From contig JACVTC010000136.1 of the NCBI GenBank assembly GCA_016946835.1, positions 352,501 to 416,500 of the forward strand: a stretch of DNA of 64,000 bases, read 5' to 3'. The notes beneath the pieces were generated by a model, which saw nothing but the letters and a program-made list of their open reading frames with translations, made no database searches and had not been told where the DNA came from. Positions 25,405 to 38,820 of the stretch are shown in pieces. This DNA is from Neocallimastix lanati (nom. inval.). Its lineage: Eukaryota; Neocallimastigomycota; Neocallimastigomycetes; Neocallimastigales; Neocallimastigaceae. A program made the translations under genes and the position numbers. Each line of letters starts with the position of its first letter. Position 1 is the first letter of the stretch.

Positions 25405-25690
25405 TTAATTGGTATAGTAAAAAGCCCTTCGTAACCAAGTTAGTTAACATCGAATTGATTTGGCATAGAAAAACATCTATTATACTAGTCATCCTAGTGC
25501 CATCTAAATATAGTAATAGTCGTTCTTCAAGCAACGAATCTAAGGAAATAGAATTTCTTATGGTTCAGGGGAGAGTTTAGTGGGTTACGCCACACTATCT
25601 ATTTTAAAGATGTTACCTCTTTTTGTTTTATTATTTTAGATTTTAACTGGTGATCATGTTACTTCACATAGCATATACATTACACTAAAA
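25405..25690. other. higher-complexity non-coding island
   Basis: About 280 bp with G+C well above the flanks (for example GTTCAGGGGAGAGTTTAGTG near 25563 and GGTTACGCCACACT) and no coding frame on either strand. It contains a T run (CTCTTTTTG) near 25616 that could end a Pol III transcript. I could not match it to tRNA, 5S, U snRNA, SRP or RNase P sequence. It may be an unrecognised RNA gene or a repeat remnant. Confidence 0.3.
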
Positions 25691-25974
25691 TTATTTTTTT
25701 TTTTTTTAACTTTTGAATAAACTTATTTTTATTCTTTATTACATTAAATTTTCTAATGATTAATTAAATTTTTATTTTTTATTTTTTTATTTATTTTTTA
25801 TTTTACTTAATCTTTTTACATACCATTTTATTTTATTTTTATTTTTAAATTATATGTTTTACATACCATTTTATTTTATTTTTATTTTTAAATTATATAA
25901 TTTTTTTTTTTTTTTTTTATTTTATTTTTTTTAAAAAAAAATGTAAATACATAAAAATATTTTAATCCATTTAA

Positions 25975-26206
25975 TAAAGCACTGGAAGTGTATTCTCTTC
26001 CTAGTCTAAAAAAAAAAAAAAAAAAAAATAGTCTACTAAAATTGGTGTTTAGTGAATTTGATAAATTGTGTATTCGATAACACTAGATTTATTTTTCCAA
26101 TTTTTAAAAGATATTCTATTTTTATTATTAAGAACCAAATCATTTCTGGTGATTATTCAAAAACGTTCATTCCTTGTGTGAGATCAGCGGCTCTCTTTAC
26201 AACAAA

Positions 26207-26237
<31 letters not shown>

Positions 26238-26460
26238 CTCGGGCTAGTCACTCTCGATATGGAGTTGCTATTCTGAAAGTATAAGTATAAACTAACCAGG
26301 GAGCGTCAACGCTGAAAATTACAATAAGACCAAGGGTTGCAGGAGTTGCAGGGTCAATGCCTCTGAAGGAAAAGACCATAATTTCTTTTTCAGATTAATC
26401 AATTCAAACCCTAATCCATAAGGAGGTGAGGTTTCGTTGCCAATGAACTTTTATTTTTAA
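25975..26460. other. higher-complexity island with internal A tracts
   Basis: Complex segments alternate with long A runs: one ends in TCTTCCTAGTCT plus 20 A (25988-26029), one ends in CTCTTTACAAC plus about 26 A (26160-26230), then 26231-26450 is rich in G+C (for example GGGTTGCAGGAGTTGCAGGG, 26334-26353). The phrase TATTCTCTTCCTAG at 25991 recurs with one change at 26696. The pattern of a complex segment followed by an A tract suggests retroposed RNA copies. The parent is unknown. Confidence 0.3.
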
Positions 26461-26733
26461 TCATTACTTTTTAATTCACATTACTATTTCAAATATTTAT
26501 TATGTTCAAATTGGACAAATAATATTTATTTATTTTATTAATTCTGTGTTTTTTATTTTTTATTTATTTTATTTATTTTTTTTTTTTATTAAAATTAAAA
26601 GTATTCATGTAATTAATAAAATAATAAATAAATGAAGTTTTAAGTTCGTAATAATTGAGGCTATTGAAAAAAAAAAAAAAAAAAAAAAGTAGCATATTCT
26701 CTTTCTAGGAATACATTTTCAATGATAGAACAG

Positions 26734-26768
<35 letters not shown>

Positions 26769-26799
26769 AAAAAAATTGGTAAAACTTTAATTTTCAAAA

Positions 26800-26846
<47 letters not shown>

Positions 26847-26968
26847 CAAAATAAGTCATCTCTGTTCCCTTAGATTTTGCCTTGATCTTAGTCAAATATT
26901 TAAATAATAATAAATAAAAAAAAATTTATTAAAGTGTTGATTAAAAAGTTAACTATATACATATATCT

Positions 26969-27015
<47 letters not shown>

Positions 27016-27138
27016 GTTTTTTTTTTCTTTAATAATTTTTTTTATATAAAATAGTTTTAATGATTTTAATGATTTAATTATTTTTATTTCAAAGTTTAAA
27101 AAAATTATAATAAATAAAATTAAAAAAATAAAAATAGT

Positions 27139-27183
<45 letters not shown>

Positions 27184-28085
27184 AAATAAATAAATAAATA
27201 ATAAATAAATAAATAAATAAATAAAATAGTTTTTTATAAATATATAAAATAAATAAATTAAATATCTTTAAAAATATTTGATAAAAATTTTTTTTAAAAA
27301 AAAAAAAGAAAAAAGATAGCTTTGAATAAAGAAAAAAAAATTATTAGTATAAATTTATAATTTTTAATTAACATTTATTTATATATATTTATTATAATTA
27401 TAAAATAGAAATAAATTAGATCAAAATTAGTAATCCATGGTCAGTTTTTAAATAATAGAAAATGACTCTAGTTGAAAAAGAATGAAAAAAAAAAAAAAAA
27501 AAAAAATTAAAAAAAAAAAATTTTTTTTTTAAAATAAATATATAATAAAATTAATTTATATATATATATGTTAAGGAGTCACATAGAATGTGGTGTGTAC
27601 ACACACACGATATTTATATTATTATATATTTATTTATTAATTAATTATTATTTTATATTTTATAATAAAAGGACTCAATTATCTAATATTATACATTAAT
27701 TCAATGTTTAATCTATTACATACATTATATCATTAATACACTTTATAATATCTTAATTTATAATATTTATCAATATATCTACTTTTTAAATTGCATAAAG
27801 AAGAAAAAAAAATTAAAAAATTTTTATAAAATTTATATATATATAAATTGTTAATTTTAATATGAAAAATAAAATTATTATTTATTTATTTATTTATTTT
27901 TATATATATGTGGTCATTTTTCAAATTATAGAAAATGACTTTAGTTAAAAAAAAAATATAGAATAAATAATATACAAATATATATAAATAAGAAAAAAAA
28001 ATTTTTTTGATTTCTAATTATTTATTAGATTCTCAGTCTCTCTATTAATATATAATAAATATTTATTTTTATTCTTCATTAAAGA

Positions 28086-28129
<44 letters not shown>

Positions 28130-28384
28130 TAATAATAATTATAATAATTTTTTTTAATATTTTTTTATTTTTTTTATTTTTAGATTAATTTTTATATATT
28201 TTATTTTTTTTTTTTAAAAAAATACATTATATAATTTAAAGATAAAAATAAAATGTATTTAATGATTAAGCTAAAATAAAAAATAAATAAAAAAAAAAAA
28301 AAAAAAATAAAAAAAAAAAAATCAAATTTTAATTACTCATAAAAAATTTAATGTAGTAAAGAATAAAAATAAGTTCGAAAGTTA

Positions 28385-28439
28385 AAAAAAATTTCTGTGT
28401 TGAGTATACACGTAGTATACTCAACACAGAAATTTTTTT
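28385..28439. repeat. perfect inverted repeat, 25-bp arms, 5-nt loop
   Basis: Left arm 28385-28409 and right arm 28415-28439 are exact reverse complements (core TTTCTGTGTTGAGTATAC), separated by ACGTA. It could fold as a hairpin in DNA or RNA. No gene adjoins it within 1 kb. Confidence 0.9.
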
Positions 28440-28599
28440 ACTATGTACTATGATCATTAGTTAAATATAAAATAGTAAAACAAAAAAGTGACATAATAGT
28501 AATAAATTTATAATAAAAACAATTTTTAAATATATTTAGTAGTGATGATTTATATTTCATATAAATAATAAAAATTATATTGGTTTTTAAAATATCTAT

Positions 28600-29240
<641 letters not shown>

Positions 29241-29634
29241 TTCTTTTTTATTAAATGTTTAAATGTATTATATAAATTTATAAATTTAAAAACTATTAAA
29301 TATATTCATTGATATTTTTATTTTTATTCTTTTCTTATTTTTTAGTATAATTTTCTTTTTATTTTGAAATAAAAAAAATATATATATATTAACTAATAAA
29401 AAATTTTTTTTTAAAACAAATCTAAAAAAAAAAAAAAAAAAAAAAGAATTATATAAAACAATTAATTTAAAACTTTTTTTTTTCTAAAAATAATAAATAT
29501 AAATGAATAATTATTTCAATATATAAATTAATATGAATTCATTTAAAAATTTTATAAATTTAATATTATCATTAATATATACTGTATATTTTTTTAAATA
29601 TTTGTTTATATATATGTATTTTTTAATTAATTAA

Positions 29635-32600
29635 TTAATGATAGTTCATATTGAAAGCTTCTTTTTCTTTTGCTGAATGTTTATGACTTGAACTAGAGCC
29701 ATCTGGCTTATTTTGTTTTATTTTTCTACTAATAGAAGGATGTTCATCAACATATGCCTTAGATATATTACGTGGATATACTTCTGGAGCATTATCACGT
29801 TTTTGTATTTGATGTTTATAAGAGGTATTTCTTGGATATAATTCTGGATTTTCATCCTCATTTTTATTGTTAAGAACAGGGGAGGTAATAGCATTATTAC
29901 TACTTGATATGTAGTTATTATTTAATTGAGGTGGTAATGGGAATCCTTCCACCATATTAGATTTACTTGAACTAGAAGCATAATTATTATTAACAGCTTC
30001 AGAATAAGATGGAAGTGTATTATCTCTATCATCTTGTTTCATCATGGAGGATTGTAAAAGACGTTCTCTTTCATATTCTATTTCTTTAAGTTTTGATTTT
30101 TGTATAATTTGCTGTTTTTCACGTTGTATTCTTAATTGTTGTTGTTCTATTTGTTGCTTTTGCATTTGTTGCTGAAGTTGTTGTTTCTGTTTAAGAATTT
30201 GACGTTCCTTTTCTTGTTGTATTTGTTGTAATTGTTGAAGTTGTTTTTGAATTTGTTGTTGTTGTAATTGTTGTTGTAATTGTTGTTGTTTTAATAATTC
30301 TTGTAATTTTTGTTGTTCAAGTTGTTGTTGCTGTAATTGTTCTCTTTGCTTTTGAATTAATAGTTGCTGTTGATAAATTTCATCCTTTGCTTTATCTTTA
30401 TTATCATTGTTTGATACTATTTGTTGTTTTTGTTTTAAATCTTTATTATTAATATTAATATTATTATTAGAATTTGAACTATTTATGTTGGAAGAAGAAG
30501 CATTAGAATTATTATTTATAATTGGTGTATTAATAGAAATAGTTGATTCATCTATTGATTTATTATGATAATCCGATTCTGGGGAACTTAATAAAGCTTT
30601 GGCATCTTCATTTACATTTTCCTTTTTATTATTCGAATTAGTAAATAATTTTTTTTGTTTTTGCTTTGATACGACAGTTGGTATTTCATTATTATTAATG
30701 TCAATTTCATTAGAAAGAGTAGATAGTTGTGAACCACGCTTACTATTTTGAATGAAATTATTCATTATTAATGGACTCTTTGATGGATCTATTATATTTG
30801 AGTTTCTTTTACGATGAACTGATGAACGTAATGAAGAACTACGGTTTAAGTTGGGAATAACTGGTAATGGTTTTGGGGGCATTAATGGAACAGCTAATGG
30901 CTTTGGAAGAACAAACTGAGAACCATTATGAGTAGTAACAGTAATACCACCTTTACTAGCTGATGAAGTAACAACATTTGAATTAGTTTTATCACTAACA
31001 TTGGTATTAGTATTGAAATTGGTATTATTATTATTATTATTGTATTGGTTGTTAACATCAATAGTAACTTCATACTTTGGATTATTATTTCCTTCTTCAG
31101 GTGAAGTTGTTGAAGATTCTGGATTAGAATTATTAGTACTCGTACCTTTACCAGTAGCATTTAAAAGTGCTGTTATTACTTCAATAGGTAAAATGCTACT
31201 TGGGAACATACCTTCATTATCGTTGCTTAAAGTACTATAATGATCTAAATTCATACCATAACACCATAAATCATCATAAAGTTCGAATACCTTAATTCTA
31301 TTACCTTCATAGACTTCTAATTCATCTTCTCTATATGGAATATAATCTTTTCTAGCAACCCATTCTTTATCAGTCAAACCATGTTTTTTAGCAAACTTTT
31401 CAGCATCATTAATTAATTCATCACCATTATTAATTAATTGTTCAGTTTCTGAATCATCCAATGACTTCTTAGTACTATTTTTAGATAAAGTATTATAACT
31501 TTTATTTTTAGATAATGTATTTTTCCAAGTTTCATTATACATATTAATTGGTGGTACTGTTTCTTCATGAATAGTAAAACGTTTAATAGAACGCTTTCCA
31601 TTTGGAATTTCATTTTTCTTACCAAATAATTTAACAGCAATTATAATAGCTAAAAGAATAGCAAGAGCTGCACCGCCAACAATATAATAGATATATTCCT
31701 TATATTTTCCCATAAAACCATCAAATACAGATCCATTAGATGCATTAGTATCTTCTGCTTCTTCATTAATAGTTGATGAAATAGGAGTCAAAGGTGCTGA
31801 AGATTCAACATTTAATGAACTGGAACTTGAATTTGTCTTTGTACTAGAAGAAGCAGTATTATCATCATTAGAATTTGAAGATCCAGAACTTGAAGATCCA
31901 GAACTTGAAGATCCAGAACTTGAAGATCCAGAACTTGAGGATTCAGAACTTGAGGATCCTGAGTTTGAAGAACTGGAAGCTGAGGTATTAGATTTTTTGG
32001 TTCCAGAACTTGAATCGGTAGATTTATTATCATTACTTGAAATTTCTACAGTTTCTGATTTGTTTAAAGTTTCTTCTTCAGCACGTTTATTTATTTGATT
32101 TGTATTAATAATTAAAATATTATTACTACGTTCAATTAAACTATTTTCTCCATTCCAAATAATAAAATATCCAATATCATTTTCCTATAAATAATTAGTT
32201 TATTGTATATATGAAATTTTACATAACATTTATATAATATATAATAATAATATAGTAATTTAAATATTTAATTAAATTAATAAATGGTATTATAACTATT
32301 CTATTATAAATAAAAAAACTATTTAATTTCGAATTTATATAAGTTCAAAATATTTATTATAATAAACTTACAAGTTCTTCTGGGATTTCCCATATAACAT
32401 TAGTATTATCTTCAAATATATTACTTAAAATATTAAAATTATTAAATTTATTAATTGAATAATATGATAGTGTAGCATTATTAACTTTTTCACTTAAATT
32501 CCAAGATATAGATATTTTTTCACCTATATATAATTACATATATATTTAAATTTTAATACTTTCAAATACTACATATTATTTTTTTTCTTTTAAAATAAAA

Positions 32601-32927
32601 TAAAATAAAATAAAATAAAATAAAATAAAATAAAATAAAATAAAATAAAATAAAATAAAATTAAAATTAAAATAAAATTAAAATAAAATAAAATAAAAAT
32701 AAAATAAAATAAAAATACAAGAACAAAAAACATGAAATTTACCAATTTTGTATTTTCCATAATTTGGTTTAATATTTAGAGAACCTATTTAATATATTAT
32801 TTATAAGTCAAAAAATTCATACTTTAAGAAATTCATAATTAAATTTTATATTATTTTTTTATACATTACCATATGAAAAATTAAAAAATAATATTACTAT
32901 TAACCAAAATTTTACAGTATAGAGCAT
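29635..32927 (-). CDS. Kre9/KNH-like domain, TM, SH3 membrane protein
   Basis: Four exons on the minus strand (32927-32870, 32784-32743, 32523-32372, 32184-29635) close in phase to 933 residues. Residues 1-20 (MLYTVKFWLIVILFFNFSYG) are a signal peptide. Residues about 20-110 (LNIKPNYGKYKIGEKISISW, then VIWEIPEELENDIGYFIIWN) have the pattern of the Kre9/KNH N-terminal, Ser/Thr-rich anchored domain of fungal wall proteins. A Ser/Gly-rich stalk with SSSSG repeats follows, then a TM helix at about 249-271 (YYIVGGAALAILLAIIIAV). The cytosolic part has an SH3 domain at about 358-419 (VARKDYIPYREDELEVYEGN, GMFPSSILP), a Pro-rich PLMPPKPLPVIPNLN, Asn and Gln runs and a poly-Gln helix. The architecture suggests a wall or surface sensor signalling through SH3, which is inference. 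Intron 2 holds an AAAAT array. Confidence 0.85.
32594..32717. repeat. AAAAT array in intron 2 of the Kre9/KNH-SH3 gene
   Basis: About 120 bp of AAAAT repeats with a few AAAATT interruptions between exons 2 and 3. The decayed second copy of this gene has the 1.9-kb minisatellite 46711-48590 at the corresponding place. Confidence 0.9.
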
Positions 32928-33513
32928 ATTGAATACCATTTATTTAAAATTCGTTATTATTTCCAATTGAGTGAATTATGTATATTTGAAATAAAATAAA
33001 AGATTTTTTTTTTTTGCTAAAAAAAGTATTTATAAATTAAATCTTTCTATATTTTATTCCTTTTTTTTTTTTAAATAAATTTTTTTATATTATTACTTCT
33101 GTTGAATAATAAAAAAGGAAAAAGAAATAAAGACTATATAAAGTCTGATTTATATAAATTTAAGTTAAAATATTTTAAATATATATTATACTTTTAATTG
33201 ATTGTTATAATATATATTATTAGAGAAATCACAATTTTTAAACTAAAATTGCTTATAATTTATTTAAATTTATATTTCTATAATATTATATTTTTATTTT
33301 GGGATTTTATTTGATTTATATTATATTTTTACATAAAGAGGTATTAAAATATATTTAATAGTTTAATTTATATAAATATATTTTTTTATCTTCTTGATAT
33401 ATCTTTCTATTTTTATGTTTTGTTTATAGTGTTAATTGTTATTTTCAAACACATTCCTTTGTACTATGTTTTATAATTAATATCTATTAATTAAATTATA
33501 TTTATTTATATTA

Positions 33514-33548
<35 letters not shown>

Positions 33549-36500
33549 TACTATCAATTTGTAAATTGTGTAATAAAAATAAAGTTGGATTAAAGAAATT
33601 CAAAAAAAAAAAAAAAATAAAAAAAAATAAAAAAAATAAAAAGATAAAAATCAAAAAAATCAAAAAATCAAAAATCCAAATTACTTGAATTAATAAAGAT
33701 AATTATTATAATTATTAAAATATATATAATATACTATAAATTATTACAATAAATATTAATTAAAAATGTTTTTTATAAATTTATATTTTTTTCTGAACTA
33801 CTTTAATATTTTATTTTATTTTATTTTTTTTTTTTTTAAAAAATTTAATATAATAATTGTTTTTCATATATTTGTGTTCAAACTTTATTCTATAAAAGTT
33901 AAGTATCTTACAATACAGAATTATTATAAATAATTTAGCAATATATTTTAATTAATTTTAATATATTATTTAAATTTTTTATATATTAAATCTATTATTT
34001 TTTAAAAAATTTAAATATTTGTACTAGATTTTTTTTTCTAAAAGGAAATGTTTATCATATTAATAATGTATTATTAATTATTGAGCAAAAACTATTAAAT
34101 TTTAATGTAATAAATTATATATTGTTTACTTTTACATAGTAAATGTAATATCTTATAAAATAAACTTTCATAAGAATAAAATAAATAGGTATAATACAAT
34201 GTATTATATTAATTAAAGTTACATAAAAGTAAAAATTTTTTATTATTAATAAATGTTCATTATAGAATATGTTACACAAATAAATTAAGAAAAAAAAAGT
34301 ATAAAATAGAAAGTTAATTTATTTACTTTTTTTTTTCTTTTTTCTTTTTTTTTTTTTTATAGTTATTTTATTCATATATTTATATATGACATCTTCATCT
34401 TTTATATATTATATAATATAATCAATTTTAATATAAAATAAAATACATGATATTTACATTTTTAGTAATAAAAAATACAAAATACATATTAAAAATAAAA
34501 ATATATAATTATTAATAAATATTTATATAGATTTAAATTTTTTACTAATATAAATATATTAATATCAATTTAGATAAATATATTATACAATATGAATCAT
34601 TATATCATTTAATAACTATAAATAAAATATATTTATTTAATTATTACAAAAATTTTAAATAATATAAAATAATATATTTATAAATATTAAATAAATAAAT
34701 AAATAAATAATGAAATAATAAAATAATAAAATAGATATGAACATCGTTTATTATATACTATTTGTTAAATAAAATAGTATTAATAAAGTAAATAAAAAAA
34801 AATAAAATTTAAATAAAAATACGCATTTTATTATTATTTACCAAGCTATTAATTAAATATTGCTAATAATTCTAATTCCTATTAATAAAATATATCAATA
34901 ATATTAATTATGAAAAAATACGATTCTTGTTTAATTTTAATAATTTTATATTTTCTATTATTTAAAAATTAGTTAAATAAAATGAAATCTATTAGTAAAA
35001 TCTATTGATAATATTAATAATAAATAATAAATTTACTTTGAACAGTTTTTTTTATAATAAATAAAATTTTTTTTTTTTTTATTCTCTCCATGTTTTTATT
35101 TTCTGTTTCCTTTTGTGAAAGAAAAAAATTCTTATTCCTGTGTAATTATAAATCATAATAATTAAAGTTCAATATTATATATAATTCATAATATATTAAA
35201 AAATTTATATTATATTATACAGTATAAATAAATATATGAATGATTATTGATATTCTACATATTTATATAATATTTAAAATCTATTTATTGCCTTTTTTTT
35301 TTCTTTATAATTAATTTTAAAGTTTATTATCAAATTAAATTTCCATAGATTCCTTAATATATAAAAATAAAAATAAAAGACATATTATCTTATATATTAT
35401 AGTTTATATTATTTAATAAGTTTAATAAAGGTCAATATATTAAATATTATATTAATAATAATTTTTTTTTTAAAAAAAAAATATTTTAATTTATTTAATT
35501 AAAAATTTTTAATTTTAATTTTAAAATTTAATTTAATTTAATTTATTTATTTATTTATTATTACTTCTAATCTTTAAACTAAAATTTTATTATATATTTA
35601 TTTTTTTTTATTTTATATTATTTATTTTAATATACTTTTTTTTTTTTTTTTTTGATTTAAAATAATAAATAAAAATATATAAAAATATATAAAAATATTT
35701 TTATAAAATTGGTTATTATATTATTAATTTTATTAAATTATTAAGTAATTAGTATCATAAATTATACAAAAATAATTAACATAGAATTATATTATTTTAT
35801 TAATTAGTATCATAATTTATACAAAAATAATTATATACAATGATATTATTTTATTAAGCTATTAAAGTAATTAGTATAATAACTTATACAAAAATAATTA
35901 CAGAGAATGATATTAATTTTTACAAAAATAATTACAGAGAATGATATTAATTTTAATTATGGACAATAAAGTCCTTTTTTATTTTATATTAAAATAATAT
36001 AATTATCATTACTGATAAATTTTTTATTTATACATATAATAATTTGCAATTTACAATTTATATTAGAAATAAGATGCGGAGTTTAACAAAATTTTATGTC
36101 TTCTGTTATTAATAAGTAAAATAGTAGAAAAATAGTAGATAGTAATGGTAATAATAATAAAGAAGATTATTATTTTTTTTTTCACTATAAAGAAGAAAAA
36201 GAAAATAAAATAATGATAAAAAAAAAAAATAAAAAATAAAAAGGAAAAGAACAAGAAAAAAAAAATTAGATATAGTTTGAAAAAATAAATGAATCATTTT
36301 ATGCCCAGTAATACCTATCTATATATATATTATTAGTTTAAAAAGATAAAATAATTAAAAATAATTAAAATAATTAAAAAAAAAAATAAGATGGTTCATT
36401 TTATGCTCAAAATATCTTTTTTTATTTTTATTTTTATTTTATTTATTTAGGAGAAAATTGAAAAAAAAAAAAAATTAATGAAAATTATATGATAATTATA

Positions 36501-36816
36501 CATATATAACGCTTTATTTAATTTTTATTCTAATATCACAAAATTTTAAAATAAGAGAAATAATTTTATTATTTTATCATATATTTAAATAATATAAATA
36601 TTATTAAATAGTTTTTATATTTTCTATATAGTGTTAATTCAATAAATATAAAATGAATAAAGGCATTTTATAAATTTAAAAATATATTATAAATAAATAA
36701 TATTTATGGGTTTACTTTTATATTCTAATTTCAATTTTCTTAGAATAATTTATCGAAATTCATATTTTATTTGTGATTTGATAAATAAGTAAATAAATAA
36801 ATAATTATATATATAA
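32928..36816. other. 3.9-kb gene-free A+T-rich region
   Basis: Upstream region of the Kre9/KNH-SH3 gene and beyond. A poly-T of about 34 lies at 33513-33546, and there are many A/T runs. A degenerate tandem repeat lies at 35735-35965 with a shared TATACAAAAATAATTA core in about four units. Short similar phrases AATCATTTTATGC (36294) and TTCATTTTATGC (36394) recur 100 bp apart. No coding sequence was found on either strand. Confidence 0.7.
35735..35965. repeat. degenerate ~60-75-bp tandem repeat
   Basis: About four units containing ATTAGTATCATAA, TATACAAAAATAATTA and AATGATATTATTTT in the same order, progressively shortened to the right (the last two units are ACAAAAATAATTACAGAGAA with ATGATATTAATTTT). 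Confidence 0.75.
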
Positions 36817-37190
36817 ACTAAATAAATATATATAGACTAAATAAATATATATAAACTAAATAAATATATATAAACTAAATAAATATATATAAACTAAATA
36901 AATATATATAAACTAAATAAATATATATAAACTAAATAAATATATATAAACTAAATAAATATATATAAACTAAATAAATAAACTAAATAAATATATATAA
37001 ACTAAATAAATATATATAAACTAAATAAATATATATAAACTAAATAAATATATATAAACTAAATAAATATATATAAACTGAATAAATATATATAAACTAA
37101 ATAAATATATATAAACTAAATAAATATATATAAACTAAATAAATATATATAAACTAAATAAATATATATAAACTAAATAAATATATATAA
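36817..37190. repeat. 19-bp minisatellite
   Basis: About 19 near-perfect head-to-tail copies of AAACTAAATAAATATATAT. One shortened unit lies near 36970, and a single A-to-G change (AAACTGAAT) at 37076. Confidence 0.95.
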
Positions 37191-37752
37191 TTAATTATAA
37201 TTACTAAGAAAGTTTAAAAAAAAATAATTTTAATATGTGTAAAAATTAAAAACAAAATTTAAGATATGCAAATCATTTTCTGTTGTTATGCTTATTTATT
37301 TATCTATTTATTTATTTATTAATTATTATTATTATTATAATTATTATTATTATTATTACTATTTTTAATTTTAGCTTATTTAATAGTTGTTAATAAATTC
37401 TATTTTTTATTTGTAATGAATTTTTATTTATTTTTTATGGCTAATTCTTAATGAAAAATTAAGTACAAAAAAAAAGATTTAACAAATTAAAAAACTATTT
37501 TTAATATTAAGTTTGATTTTTTCATTAATACAAATATAGAATTTAATTACTAAAATGGAAATCTTTTTTTTTTTTTTTTTAGGTTGTTTGAAGAGAGAAA
37601 AAAAATAAGAAAGATAGCTTAAATTATTAGATATTAAAAAAAAATAATAATAATAATAACAAATTTTTATTGGTGATAAGGATATAACCACAAACCGTTT
37701 GACCGTTAAGGATTTTTAAAAATCATTTTATAATAATAATTTTAAGTTATTA
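37191..37752. other. intergenic A+T-rich stretch
   Basis: Contains ATT and TTTA tracts (37300-37370), poly-T at 37563-37580 and the short phrase AAACCGTTTGACCGTTAAGG near 37693. No gene is resolved. Confidence 0.6.
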
Positions 37753-37875
37753 AACAATAAATAATAAATAATAAATAATAATAAATAATAAATAATAAAT
37801 AATAAATAATAAATAATAAATAATAAATAATAAATAATAAATAATAAATAATAAATAATAAATAATAAATAATAA
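37753..37875. repeat. 7-bp TAATAAA minisatellite
   Basis: About 17 consecutive copies of a TAATAAA heptamer. Confidence 0.9.
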
Positions 37876-37967
37876 CTAAAAACTAAAAACTATTATAAAA
37901 AAATATCATAAAAAAATATAGAATACATCATGAATTATATAAAGATGTAATTTTTTTTTTATTGCCG

Positions 37968-38080
37968 GTGTGTACCGCCTTTAGTTTCAGTCCCCCTCAA
38001 GGGCAATGGGATGGGAATATTAAGGAAGTTACAGCATTTCCGTATGCTTTCTCATAGGCAGATAATGTCCCTGATAAAGG
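37968..38080 (-). repeat. SINE-like structured repeat, second copy
   Basis: On the minus strand this reads GGGACATTATCTGCC, GCATACGGAAATGC, ATTCCCATCCC, CTTGAGGG, CTGAAACTAAAGG, GGTACACACCGG and then an A run (T10 on plus). It is the best relative of the end of 13165-13475. The copy at 60840-60923 matches it but lacks the middle about 43 bp. Confidence 0.6.
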
Positions 38081-38538
38081 TGTAAAGAAAAAATATATTA
38101 TATATTTATATGAAATATAAATTTAGAAAAATTAAAAGTAATAATATAATATATATTTTTTTTTTAATGTCATACTCAATAAATAAATATACTTTTTTTA
38201 TTATTTTATAAAAGATAATAATGTACAAATTTAATCAATTTTAATAATATTTATTTATTTAGTCCTTTGCTATATTTTAATTATTAATAATCTTTAATTT
38301 TATTAGTTAATGAAAATAAAATAAAATAAAGAAGATAAAATAAAATTAGTATTATATCAACAAAAAAAAATTATATATATACAAAATAATTATTATTTAT
38401 TATTATTTTTGTTATTTAAAATAAAAAGTGAATTAAAAAAATAATAATATAACTTTGTTAATTTATTGCTAGATTAATATTAAAAATAAATAAATAAATA
38501 AATTAATAAATATAATAAATAAATAAAATAAATAAAAT
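38081..38538. other. non-coding part of the duplicated segment
   Basis: This A+T-rich stretch matches 60925-61380 nearly base for base (for example TAGTCCTTTGCTATATTTTA). It is part of the segmental duplication and contains no gene. Confidence 0.8.
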
Positions 38539-38668
38539 AAAATATTAAATATAAATAAATGATAAAAAGTATTAATAAGTACATAAATGAAAAATTATAT
38601 ATATAAATATAATTTTTCATTTATGTACTTATTAATACTTTTTATCATTTATTTATATTTAATATTTT
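38539..38668. repeat. perfect 60-bp palindrome with 10-nt loop
   Basis: Arms 38539-38598 and 38609-38668 are exact reverse complements. The right arm corresponds to sequence in the other copy of the duplicated segment (61489-61553), but the left arm does not: that copy has unrelated sequence and a T run there. The palindrome was therefore formed in this copy or lost in the other. Confidence 0.93.
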
Positions 38669-38737
38669 AATAGTATGGTTATATTTAAAAGTATTAGATA
38701 TCTAAGATTATTAGGTTATTAATATAATTATTATTAC

Positions 38738-38772
<35 letters not shown>

Positions 38773-38820
38773 CTCTTGATATATTAAAGGTGAATTTTTT
38801 TTTGGATTCGTTATAGAGGT

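Noticed and set aside
26403-26412. AAACCCTAAT as a possible telomerase RNA template
   Set aside because: The same 10-mer occurs on the other strand at about 42030 in retroelement sequence, so it is probably chance. No pseudoknot or other telomerase RNA element was recognised.
37968-38080. Resemblance of CTGAAACTAAAGG and GTACACACCGG to 18S rRNA segments
   Set aside because: Only short, non-collinear matches. The rRNA context on either side is missing, and the copies are more like each other than like rRNA.
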